A DNA stretch of 6,021 nt from Fimbriimonadia bacterium (GCA_029824495.1 JALGXY010000174.1:1-6021), one strand, 5' to 3'; positions 1-5,261 are shown, numbered from the stretch's first letter. The notes: a model not told the origin generated them from the letters alone. Program-made: numbers and translations.

Positions 1-1
1 C

Positions 2-226
2 TGTATTCAGGAGCTCACGCTCGACATCAAGAAGCGGTGGTTCGAATTGAAGATTGAGAACCCAGCGGACAAGCAGATCGATTCGGAACTGACGATCGAT
101 GGTCTGTGGGGCGAAGAGATCGAGGTCGGAGGCCAAGCGTTTCAGGCTGTAGACGGGGTCGTACGGTCCACACTCGAGCTTCCGCCGGGTCGTGTGGTGA
201 TGGTGGCGGGTAAGGTCATTTCATGA
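2..226 (+). CDS. C-terminal end of an unrecognised protein (partial, 5' end outside window)
   Basis: An open frame runs from the window edge to a TGA at 224-226 and gives the last 74 residues of a protein. The fragment starts CIQELTLDIKKRWFELKIEN and ends PPGRVVMVAGKVIS. It alternates charged and hydrophobic residues and reads like a beta-rich C-terminal domain (inference). It has no membrane segment and no motif that I recognise, so no function is offered. Its stop overlaps the ATG of the next gene (ATGA at 223-226), which implies co-transcription and translational coupling with the membrane protein downstream. Third codon positions are GC-rich, as expected for real coding sequence. Confidence 0.7.
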   Translation, partial: CIQELTLDIKKRWFELKIENPADKQIDSELTIDGLWGEEIEVGGQAFQAVDGVVRSTLELPPGRVVMVAGKVIS

Positions 227-615
227 CGGACATGCCCGAGTCCTGGCTGCAGGAGTCTGAACGCTATTACGAGTTCGGACAGGTCTACTACCTGCTCGGC
301 GCCGTCGCCTTTGTCCTCTTTATCCTGCTTCTGTTCTTCATCGCTTTTGTGCTGATGGATGTCCTGAAGACGATCCGCAATATCAACACACGGGTCTCTT
401 CGATTACTGATAAGGTCGACAAGACAGCCAAGCAGGTACAAGATCTCGTAAACGATGTCAACACGAGAGCCAAAGGCATGGTCACCTTTGTTGACGACTC
501 AGCTCATAAAGCGATGGATCTGATCGAAAAGGCAGCGCCTCTCGTGCTCGGCATTGGACTGATTCTGAAGATGAAGCAGATCGCCGATCGTCGCCGAAAC
601 GGCTCGAAGGCCTAG
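223..615 (+). CDS. small single-pass membrane protein with heptad-rich tail (DUF948-like)
   Basis: This is a 130-residue protein. A short polar N-terminus (1-20) is followed by one strongly hydrophobic segment at about 22-46 (VYYLLGAVAFVLFILLLFFI and on). A charged, probably coiled-coil stretch follows at about 47-103, with repeated ITDKVDKTAKQVQDLVNDVN-type heptads. A short hydrophobic patch lies at 105-116 and the tail is basic (RRRNGSKA). This plan matches DUF948-like membrane-anchored coiled-coil proteins, whose role is poorly known. The family assignment is inferred from architecture, not from a diagnostic motif. The ATG at 223 overlaps the upstream stop, and a TAAGG Shine-Dalgarno-like site at 211-215 sits 7 nt before it, which supports this start. 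It is probably the last gene of an operon that begins outside the window. Confidence 0.8.
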   Translation: MTDMPESWLQESERYYEFGQVYYLLGAVAFVLFILLLFFIAFVLMDVLKTIRNINTRVSSITDKVDKTAKQVQDLVNDVNTRAKGMVTFVDDSAHKAMDLIEKAAPLVLGIGLILKMKQIADRRRNGSKA

Positions 616-621
616 CGCCTG

Positions 622-650
622 TTGCATTCAACTGACCCCTGTGCAATAAT
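622..650 (+). promoter_or_regulatory. probable sigma70-type promoter of tRNA-fMet
   Basis: A TTGCAT -35-like element (622-627) and an AATAAT -10 element (645-650, five of six matches to TATAAT) are separated by exactly 17 bp. A start about 7 nt downstream would fall just before the tRNA 5' end at 663. The -35 matches consensus only in its first three bases. The spacing and position make it credible. Confidence 0.55.
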
Positions 651-662
651 GCCATCTCGCAC

Positions 663-739
<77 letters not shown>

Positions 740-750
740 CTTCCCTCTTT

Positions 751-1197
751 TCAATCTTGAATCAGGGATGAGTGCGTCTTCTGTGCGTGGCGGATCCGCC
801 TCCGTATCCGATCCCGGCCTTTGATCTTCTTCCCTTTCAGGTCGTGCTCCCAGATCCGGATAATCCTATAGCCAGAGCGCCTCAGCTCGCGCCGATTACT
901 CCGGTCGCGCCGCACATTCTTCTCAATCTTGGGGATCCAGTAGTCCGCGTTCTGGACTGGCTCGACGTAGTGCTCCGGACACTTGTGAAAGAAACACCCA
1001 TCGACAAAGATGATCAGCTTGAGTGAAGGAACCAGAAAGTCGGGCTTCCCGACAAGCCCCTTCGGTTGCTGCACAATCTCAACGTCGGGCAGCCACCGTT
1101 CCAGCAGCGCCAGCATCCGCAGCTCCGGCTCAGTGCCGTACGGCTTGATCCGGGACATCACGCGACTTCGCGTCTCTGCATCGTAGCAGTCAGGCAT
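751..1197 (-). CDS. vsr: very short patch repair (Vsr) mismatch endonuclease
   Basis: This is a 148-residue protein that aligns with the Vsr family along its length (E. coli Vsr has about 156 residues). Vsr nicks 5' of the T in T:G mismatches that arise when 5-methylcytosine deaminates, and so starts repair to C:G. Visible landmarks are the N-terminal MPDCYDAETRSRVMSRI helix region, with Met14 at the position of the E. coli intercalating Met14; GKPDF with the presumed catalytic Asp53 (E. coli Asp51); FVDGCFFHKCPEH at 64-76 with Phe69/Phe70 as the DNA wedge and Cys68, Cys73 and His76 near the zinc site; KNVRRDR at 93-99; and IWEHDL at 115-120, with His118 at the position of E. coli zinc ligand Cys117. 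It lies 22 bp downstream of a C5-cytosine methyltransferase on the same strand, its usual partner. No strong Shine-Dalgarno site is visible. The start is supported by the family N-terminus. Confidence 0.95.
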   Translation of the reverse strand: MPDCYDAETRSRVMSRIKPYGTEPELRMLALLERWLPDVEIVQQPKGLVGKPDFLVPSLKLIIFVDGCFFHKCPEHYVEPVQNADYWIPKIEKNVRRDRSNRRELRRSGYRIIRIWEHDLKGKKIKGRDRIRRRIRHAQKTHSSLIQD

Positions 1198-1219
1198 TCG
1201 ACGCGATCAGATTACTCGC

Positions 1220-2269
1220 TTACGCCGAGGTTTGAGCCCGAACTGCCGATCGGAACAGACCAACTGAAGGCTCGACGCTCTCGTAAGACTCGCCCCGGAA
1301 CTGCGCCATGAGCGCCCTGCCAATCACCTCGGCACCGAGCGGCGGCACCGCCATGCCGATCTGCTTTCGAACAGCCTCTTTGGTGCCAGAAAAATGGAAG
1401 TCATCCGGGAAGGTCTGCAGTCTTGCCCGTTCGCGGTTGGTCAAGGCTCGCGGCTCATCCCAGTGGTACATGTGGGTTCCGCCCCCGCCCGAACCCACCA
1501 CCGTATAGGCTGGTTCATCGGCCTTCAGGCGGCGATAGATCAAACTCAGCCGTACGTTTGGAACGTTGAGCCGCAGATCTTCTGGAACATCGGGGTGCCA
1601 AGCGTTTTCGCCTGGCGGGATCGATTCCAGCAGACGAATCACCTTATCTGTGTGCTTTGTCGTCTCAGAATTGGCCTGATTTGAGCGAAGACCCTTCATC
1701 GCCTGCGAGACAGTCACCGGGTTGGGGTGAGTCGGCGCCGGTGGCCGAAAGCTCATCGCGAGATCCTCTCGGATCCCGACGCCGATGACTCGTGCGCGCC
1801 GCTGGGGAACGCCGTACTCTTCGAACCGATAAAGATGAACGCTCAGGCTGTAGCCAGGGCCAGAATCGGCAAACGCCTGCATGATCTCGTCGCCTTCGGA
1901 CGCCATGAGTCCAGGTACGTTTTCCGCGATAAACCAGGCTGGCTGAGTGGTCTCAAGCGCCCGGACAGCTTCCAGATAGAGACCACCAAAATAGCCGCCC
2001 CTTCCTTTGCGCTCACCAACCATGCTGAAGTCGTTGCAGGGAAACCCAAATGCGAGCCCGCCGACACGGGCGAGGCTGCTGTAGTCAACCTCCTCAACTT
2101 TGGCGCACTGGACATGCTCACCGATCTGATCAGCGTAAGTGCGGCAGGCGTGCGGGTCGGCATCGATCGCCCAGGTGGGCGCGAAGCCGGCACGACGAAG
2201 GCCGAGGGCCATGCCCCCAGCCCCGCAAAACAGCTCACCAAACGCCAGCGGATCTCCGAGCGACATCAC
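1220..2269 (-). CDS. DNA (cytosine-5-)-methyltransferase, Dcm/type II family
   Basis: This is a 349-residue protein with the conserved C5-methyltransferase motifs in order. Motif I is FGELFCGAGGMALGL (10-24, SAM binding). Motif IV is GFPCNDFS (75-82), with the catalytic Cys78 that attacks cytosine C6. Motif VI is ENVPG (117-121), motif VIII is QRRAR (156-160), motif IX is RALTNRERARLQTFPDDF (274-291) and motif X is QIGMAVPPLGAEVIGRAL (303-320). The segment at about 185-265 between VIII and IX is the target-recognition region, so the methylated site cannot be read from sequence. Length is normal. Translation can begin at GTG 2269 or at the adjacent ATG (2266); neither has a clear Shine-Dalgarno site. 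It is probably co-transcribed with the downstream vsr gene. No restriction endonuclease gene is visible, so it is a solitary methyltransferase or the remnant of a restriction-modification system. Confidence 0.96.
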   Translation of the reverse strand: MMSLGDPLAFGELFCGAGGMALGLRRAGFAPTWAIDADPHACRTYADQIGEHVQCAKVEEVDYSSLARVGGLAFGFPCNDFSMVGERKGRGGYFGGLYLEAVRALETTQPAWFIAENVPGLMASEGDEIMQAFADSGPGYSLSVHLYRFEEYGVPQRRARVIGVGIREDLAMSFRPPAPTHPNPVTVSQAMKGLRSNQANSETTKHTDKVIRLLESIPPGENAWHPDVPEDLRLNVPNVRLSLIYRRLKADEPAYTVVGSGGGGTHMYHWDEPRALTNRERARLQTFPDDFHFSGTKEAVRKQIGMAVPPLGAEVIGRALMAQFRGESYESVEPSVGLFRSAVRAQTSA

Positions 2270-2391
2270 GTAGTCAGACGGATTGGCACACCCTTAAGCG
2301 TCTAAAGTGGTTGATCATTCTTGAACTCAAGCTGAACCTGGGTAGAGGTGCCTTTTGATAGAGGACCGGCTGCACAGACTTTTCCCTCCAG

Positions 2392-2877
2392 CTAACGCTC
2401 AAGCTCCCACTCCATCAGCGCGGCGGCGACCCAGGTCGGGCGAGGCTGATGGTACAGCTCGCTCGCATCGGTGTAGGTGAGGTCGAGCACGCGGCCCTGC
2501 ATCGGGCCACGCAGATACCGAAAAACCTGCCCCGCATCCCGCGCATCCGATTTCGCCTCCACACAGTGCTGGTTGTAGCCCCAATAATCACCTGCGCCGA
2601 GCACGCGCATCCCGTCCTCGATCGTCCGCTGGGCAAGAGCAAGGCCTTCGCTGTCCGGGTTCTTGGCATCCTCAGGTGCATCGCCGTAGCCGATCCCGTG
2701 GTGAAACGCGTCGGCGGTTGAGACGATCACGGCGTTTTCGGCGAGCCGCGCCAGCTCATCGATGCCGGGCAGGCTTTCTGGCTTGCCCCCAGCAAGATAG
2801 GGATACCGCTCATGGACTCGCGGCCCTTTGATCCCTCGTCGCTCGGTTTCGAAATCCCAGAAGTGCCGCCAGCTCAT
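2392..2877 (-). CDS. Memo/LigB-fold-like protein, apparently lacking its N-terminal half
   Basis: The frame from ATG 2877 gives 161 residues. Its first two-thirds can be laid along the C-terminal half of human MEMO1-type proteins. A YPYLAGGKPESLPGIDEL segment is followed by NAVIVSTADAFHHGIGYG, compared with the MEMO1 motif FVVSSDFCHWG. An AQRTIEDGMRVLGAGD helix and a YNQHCVEAKSDARDAGQV segment then follow. Alignment is from memory and by eye. Memo/LigB-fold proteins are usually about 260-300 residues and carry further active-site histidines in an N-terminal part not found here. The frame stays open upstream to 3000, with a TTG at 2985. That extension has markedly lower third-position GC and the minus frame stops at 3001-3003, so I prefer ATG 2877. 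It may be a pseudogene fragment or a compact unknown family. It is divergent from the DUF5694-like gene. Confidence 0.55.
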   Translation of the reverse strand: MSWRHFWDFETERRGIKGPRVHERYPYLAGGKPESLPGIDELARLAENAVIVSTADAFHHGIGYGDAPEDAKNPDSEGLALAQRTIEDGMRVLGAGDYWGYNQHCVEAKSDARDAGQVFRYLRGPMQGRVLDLTYTDASELYHQPRPTWVAAALMEWELER

Positions 2878-2921
2878 TGCTGGAAACTGACTCACGACAT
2901 CTAAAACAAAGACACCCCGGA

Positions 2922-2960
2922 CAAAAGCAGGGCTTGCCTCCGCGGACGAGCAGGCTTTTG
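2922..2960. repeat. inverted repeat in the divergent intergenic region
   Basis: CAAAAGC (2922-2928) and GCTTTTG (2954-2960) are perfect 7-bp inverted arms. Between them lies the 8-bp palindrome TCCGCGGA (2939-2946), almost at the centre. The element lies in the 155-bp gap between the minus-strand Memo-like gene and the + strand DUF5694-like gene, so it could be an operator or a chance structure. No convincing -10/-35 pair was seen nearby. Confidence 0.25.
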
Positions 2961-3032
2961 CTGGGGCAAAAGACCGGATCACCAAACCTGATCGTCTCTG
3001 TCAACAGTATCCAACACCCGAGAGTTCGATTC

Positions 3033-3851
3033 ATGCTGTCCACACTTGTACTTTCAGCCACGCTTCAGTCATCGGCGGTCCAGGTTCAGACTTCGCCGCC
3101 AAAGTCAGAAATCATGGTCGTCGGCGTCTATCACTTCGATACGCCCGGACGTGACCTGTTCAATCCCTCGATCCCCGAGATCATGGGTGAAAGGCGGCAG
3201 AAGGAGATCCAGGTACTCGTTGATCAGCTTGCCCAGTTTAAGCCGACAAAAATCTGCATCGAAAGCAGACACACCTCTGATGTCTTCCAGAAAAGGCTCG
3301 ACAGCTACTGGAAGGGTGAATATGATCTGAAGCAAGGCGAAAGAGACCAGCTTGGACTCCGCCTGGCAAAACAGCTCGGCCACAAATCTATCTATCCAGT
3401 CGACGTCCCGAGCGACATGGCCTTCGATCCCGTGATGAAGAAGGCTGAAGAGCTGAACAAGATGGACTTCATCGATCAGCTTATGGCAGAGACCGGCACT
3501 TTCTTGGCGTCCATCTTTGACGAAGATGTCGCTGACAAACTGACAATGTCGCAGGTCTTGGCAAAAATCAACTCCGAAGAAGCAGATGCTCAGAACCATG
3601 GAACCTATCTAAAGCTGGCGACCATCGCTGAGGGTGATGACTTCCCTGGCGTTGAGATGCTCGGCGAGTGGTACAAGCGAAACCTGAAGATCTCGGTCAA
3701 TCTGTTCAGCCAGATTGAGAATGAGGGAGAGAGGATCCTGCTGATTATCGGGTCAGGACACGCTAAGATCATTCGCGATGCGATCCAGGACATGCCGAAC
3801 GTTGACAACGTCAGCCCGTTGAAGTATCTGCAGCCGGACTCTCTAGCTTAG
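3033..3851 (+). CDS. predicted exported DUF5694/TraB-like protein
   Basis: The frame from ATG 3033 encodes 272 residues. Residues 1-19 (MLSTLVLSATLQSSAVQVQ) look like a short export signal, though it lacks a strong basic start. The mature part opens with IMVVGVYHFDTPGRDLFNP and continues with RRQKEIQVLVDQLAQFKP, an IES glutamate (Glu77), ERDQLGLRLAKQLGH (103-117) and a YPVDVPSD segment. A HGTY motif follows at 189-192, and ERILLIIGSGHAKIIRD (233-249) comes near the C-terminus. The HF/N-P opening, the conserved Glu and the terminal GSGHA strand are typical of DUF5694 proteins, which I group with TraB/ChaN-like folds. Their substrate is not established. The frame is open from about 2877, but upstream codons do not look coding and this ATG begins a signal-like segment. 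A weak AGAG (3021-3024) precedes it. The 3' end overlaps the convergent HxlR gene by 9 bp. Confidence 0.8.
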   Translation: MLSTLVLSATLQSSAVQVQTSPPKSEIMVVGVYHFDTPGRDLFNPSIPEIMGERRQKEIQVLVDQLAQFKPTKICIESRHTSDVFQKRLDSYWKGEYDLKQGERDQLGLRLAKQLGHKSIYPVDVPSDMAFDPVMKKAEELNKMDFIDQLMAETGTFLASIFDEDVADKLTMSQVLAKINSEEADAQNHGTYLKLATIAEGDDFPGVEMLGEWYKRNLKISVNLFSQIENEGERILLIIGSGHAKIIRDAIQDMPNVDNVSPLKYLQPDSLA

Positions 3852-3853
3852 AG
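3841..3853. repeat. small palindrome containing both convergent stop codons
   Basis: CTCTA GCT TAGAG is a perfect 5-bp inverted repeat with a 3-nt centre. The + strand TAG (3849-3851) and the minus-strand TAG (3845-3843) sit symmetrically within it. It has no T-tract and the stem is short, so it is a weak candidate for transcript termination. It may simply follow from two TAG stops facing each other. Confidence 0.35.
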
Positions 3854-4385
3854 CCAGGTCAAGAGCCTCGATCCGACGAACAACCTGATTGCCGCGGTCG
3901 GTCACTCGATACTCAACAGTGGGTGGAAAGCCATCACCAACTGTCCGCTCCAGCATCTCTGACCCGATCAGCGATTTCAAGCCGAGCGAGGCCGCTCTAT
4001 CGGTGATGCCCAAACATTGCCCCTTGATCAATGAGAAGCGGTGCTTGCCCTTCGAAGCGGCCAAGAGCAGCGGAAGGCTCCACTTTTCACGGCAAAGCTC
4101 ATCAGCCGAAACATCTTCAAGAATCCGGACCAAGCTTACGCATTCACGACCAACCGCCTCACCCTGCTCCGTCAAGATGTACTCAGGCCGCATCGGATGG
4201 CCATAGCCAGGATTCTTCATCACCAGGCCCGCGTCGATCAGCACATCCAGGCATCGGCGCATCGCACCCGCTGATGCACCCAAACCCCGCCACAGACTGA
4301 CAAACTTCTCGCCCTTGCGCCGATAGAGCAGCGCACAGACGAGAATCCCCCACTTGGAATCGGTCAGATCAGACAAACTTGTCAT
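3843..4385 (-). CDS. HxlR-type transcriptional regulator with two tandem winged-helix domains
   Basis: This is a 180-residue protein formed by two HxlR-like winged helices. The first spans about 8-79: DSKWGILVCALL, then CLDVLIDAGLVMKNP and the wing PEYILTEQGEAV. The second spans about 101-175: KWSLPLLLAASKGKHRFSLI, GITDRAASLGLKSLI, then PPTVEYRVTDRGNQVV. HxlR proteins are usually single-domain (about 100-130 residues) and bind DNA as dimers. A tandem copy may place two heads in one chain. Five cysteines (17, 45, 82, 98, 124) are present. Some HxlR proteins, such as YodB and HypR, sense electrophiles through cysteine, so thiol sensing is possible but not shown. An AGGTG Shine-Dalgarno-like site lies about 9 nt before the ATG. 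The gene is divergent from the VOC gene across 42 bp, which points to control of that gene and of itself. Confidence 0.85.
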   Translation of the reverse strand: MTSLSDLTDSKWGILVCALLYRRKGEKFVSLWRGLGASAGAMRRCLDVLIDAGLVMKNPGYGHPMRPEYILTEQGEAVGRECVSLVRILEDVSADELCREKWSLPLLLAASKGKHRFSLIKGQCLGITDRAASLGLKSLIGSEMLERTVGDGFPPTVEYRVTDRGNQVVRRIEALDLALS

Positions 4386-4390
4386 TTTTT

Positions 4391-4417
4391 ATAGCACCTG
4401 GCCTTCTTATGTGTTAA
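4391..4417. promoter_or_regulatory. candidate HxlR operator (imperfect dyad)
   Basis: ATAGCAC (4391-4397) and GTGTTAA (4411-4417) form an imperfect inverted repeat around a 13-bp spacer. The innermost six bases of each arm agree at five positions. It fills the centre of the 42-bp gap between the divergent HxlR and VOC genes and overlaps the -10 regions of both. Assignment as the regulator's binding site is inference from position and symmetry. Confidence 0.3.
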
Positions 4418-4421
4418 TATA
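4415..4421. promoter_or_regulatory. overlapping divergent -10 elements for the HxlR and VOC genes
   Basis: On the + strand TAATAT (4415-4420) matches the TANNNT -10 pattern and ends 7 nt before the VOC start codon. On the minus strand TATATT (4421-4416) matches TATAAT at five of six positions. Its start would fall about 24 nt upstream of the HxlR ATG, leaving room for the AGGTG Shine-Dalgarno site. Both use the same AT-rich core, so the two promoters should be controlled together. No good -35 is visible for either. Confidence 0.4.
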
Positions 4422-4427
4422 CCTTTC

Positions 4428-4814
4428 ATGGAGCATTTGACGCATCTAAAACAGGAGCTGACGGTCGTCTACCAAGTGAGCGATCGCAAGGCCACAACTG
4501 CCTGGTATCAGAAACACTTCGGATTTGAGCTTGAATATGACGTTGAAGAGATCGGCTGGTGCGAGCTGAAATCGACCCTCAACCAGGTCTGGCTTGGGTT
4601 GAGCGAAGTCGAGGAGCCGAACGTCAAGGGCGGAGCGACCCTCACCTGGGGGACCCAGTCGGTCGACAAATCGAGGCAGTATCTTGAGTCAGAAGGAGTC
4701 AAGTTCGACGGTGAAACACGGGTCATTCCCGGCATGGTCAAACTCGCCACATTCTTCGATCCGGACGGCAACCATCTGATGCTCGCCGAAAACCTGTCTC
4801 AGCAGGAGGCCTAA
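4428..4814 (+). CDS. VOC (glyoxalase/dioxygenase-fold) family protein
   Basis: This is a 128-residue protein with the usual two beta-alpha-beta-beta-beta halves of the vicinal oxygen chelate fold. The first half has TVVYQVSDRKATTAWYQKHF and GFELEYDVEEIGWCELKS. The second half has TLTWGTQSVDKSRQYLESEG and VKFDGETRVIPGM, closing with ATFFDPDGNHLMLAEN. Candidate metal-site residues are Glu46 in WCELK and Glu121 in MLAEN. The usual N-terminal His/Gln ligand is not obvious, though Gln16 is near. VOC members include glyoxalase I, extradiol dioxygenases and antibiotic-resistance proteins, and the substrate here is unknown. Divergent pairing with an HxlR regulator suggests induction by a reactive or toxic small molecule (inference). 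No Shine-Dalgarno site precedes the ATG. The nearby -10 element suggests a leaderless mRNA. Confidence 0.85.
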   Translation: MEHLTHLKQELTVVYQVSDRKATTAWYQKHFGFELEYDVEEIGWCELKSTLNQVWLGLSEVEEPNVKGGATLTWGTQSVDKSRQYLESEGVKFDGETRVIPGMVKLATFFDPDGNHLMLAENLSQQEA

Positions 4815-4842
4815 GGCCCGACCCTCTTTCGCCCGGATTGAG

Positions 4843-4848
4843 TATTAT
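4843..4848 (+). promoter_or_regulatory. candidate -10 element of the bL28 promoter
   Basis: TATTAT matches TATAAT at five of six positions and would start transcription near 4855, about 30 nt before the bL28 ATG. That leaves a leader containing the AAGGAG ribosome site. No recognisable -35 is found 16-18 bp upstream, so confidence is limited. Confidence 0.35.
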
Positions 4849-4886
4849 TTCGGATCGCTGGCACGCCCAGCACAAGGAGCACGGAA

Positions 4887-5150
4887 ATGGCAAAAGTCTG
4901 TCAAGTCAGCGGAAAGCGCGGCAATAAAGCAAAACACATTCGACACCGACACTCGGGTCAGTGGAAATTCCGCGCACCTAAGAAGAACCGCACGCAGGAA
5001 GCGAACCTGCAGACCGTCACGATCAAGACTCCGAATGGCAAGGTCCGACTCACAGTTGCCACTTCGGTCATGAAGAGCCAGGAATTCGCCAAGGTCCTCT
5101 GTGGCCTGAAGCCGATTCCGAAGGCTTGGCTGAAGAAGCCGAGCTACTAA
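4887..5150 (+). CDS. rpmB: large-subunit ribosomal protein bL28
   Basis: This is an 87-residue, very basic protein (E. coli bL28 has 78). The N-terminus MAKVCQVSGKRGNKAKHIRH matches the bL28 signature, with the conserved C-Q-V-S/T-G-K start. A WKFRAPKKNRTQEANLQTV strand region follows, then VRLTVATSVMKS and the C-terminal helix region. Only one Cys of the possible zinc-ribbon pairs is present near the N-terminus (Cys5), so this looks like the zinc-independent form. bL28 is a structural component of the 50S subunit. A good Shine-Dalgarno site AAGGAG (4874-4879) lies 7 nt before the ATG and fixes the start. The gene appears monocistronic, with its own -10 element upstream and a strong intrinsic terminator 24 bp after the stop. 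Confidence 0.9.
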   Translation: MAKVCQVSGKRGNKAKHIRHRHSGQWKFRAPKKNRTQEANLQTVTIKTPNGKVRLTVATSVMKSQEFAKVLCGLKPIPKAWLKKPSY

Positions 5151-5174
5151 GCTCCCAGTCATCCAAAATTCGAA

Positions 5175-5207
5175 GAGAGCTCAGCCGACTGGCTGGGCTC
5201 TCTTTTT
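5175..5207 (+). terminator. Rho-independent terminator of bL28
   Basis: GAGAGCTCAGCC (5175-5186) pairs with GGCTGGGCTCTC (5191-5202), a 12-bp stem with a single T-G wobble and a GACT tetraloop. Five T residues (5203-5207) follow directly. Two A-T pairs can extend the base. Read in reverse, the stem is followed only by a broken T-tract, so it may also act weakly for the convergent aminotransferase gene. Confidence 0.93.
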
Positions 5208-5217
5208 GTTGACAGTC

Positions 5218-5255
5218 CCCCTCTTCCATTATTGCGAAGCGAAATGGAGGAGGGG
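5218..5255. repeat. long perfect hairpin between bL28 and the aminotransferase, with GCGAAGC apex
   Basis: CCCCTCTTCCATT (5218-5230) pairs with AATGGAGGAGGGG (5243-5255), 13 pairs with one T-G wobble. The loop contains GCGAAGC (5234-5240), which can close further as a small GAA-loop hairpin. On the minus strand it begins 6 nt after the aminotransferase stop. No T-tract follows on either strand, so it is not a standard intrinsic terminator. It could be a 3'-end stabiliser, a pause or termination aid, or a copy of a genomic hairpin repeat. Confidence 0.6.
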
Positions 5256-5261
5256 AGGCTC

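Noticed and set aside
1727..2305. 192-residue + strand open frame
   Set aside because: It is antisense to the methyltransferase, whose conserved motifs on the minus strand are unambiguous. The predicted product has no recognisable domain.
2320..2331. CTTGAACTCAAG dyad upstream of the methyltransferase as a promoter or control-protein site
   Set aside because: The possible -35 (TTGAGT on the minus strand) has only a poor -10 partner, no control-protein gene is present, and the arms are just 5 bp.
2526..2537. CCTGCCCCGCA-like string resembling the 3' end of tRNA-fMet, a possible attachment-site repeat
   Set aside because: It matches over about 11 bases with a missing C, lies inside the Memo-like frame, and no integrase gene is visible. 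There is no support for an integrated element at the tRNA.
2877..3032. N-terminal extension of the DUF5694-like frame back to a TTG at 2877
   Set aside because: The 52 extra residues are polar and low in hydrophobic pattern, overlap the promoter region of the divergent gene, and would bury the signal-like segment that starts at ATG 3033.
3105..3599. 164-residue minus-strand open frame
   Set aside because: It is a shadow of the DUF5694-like gene, whose + strand frame carries family motifs and a signal-like start.
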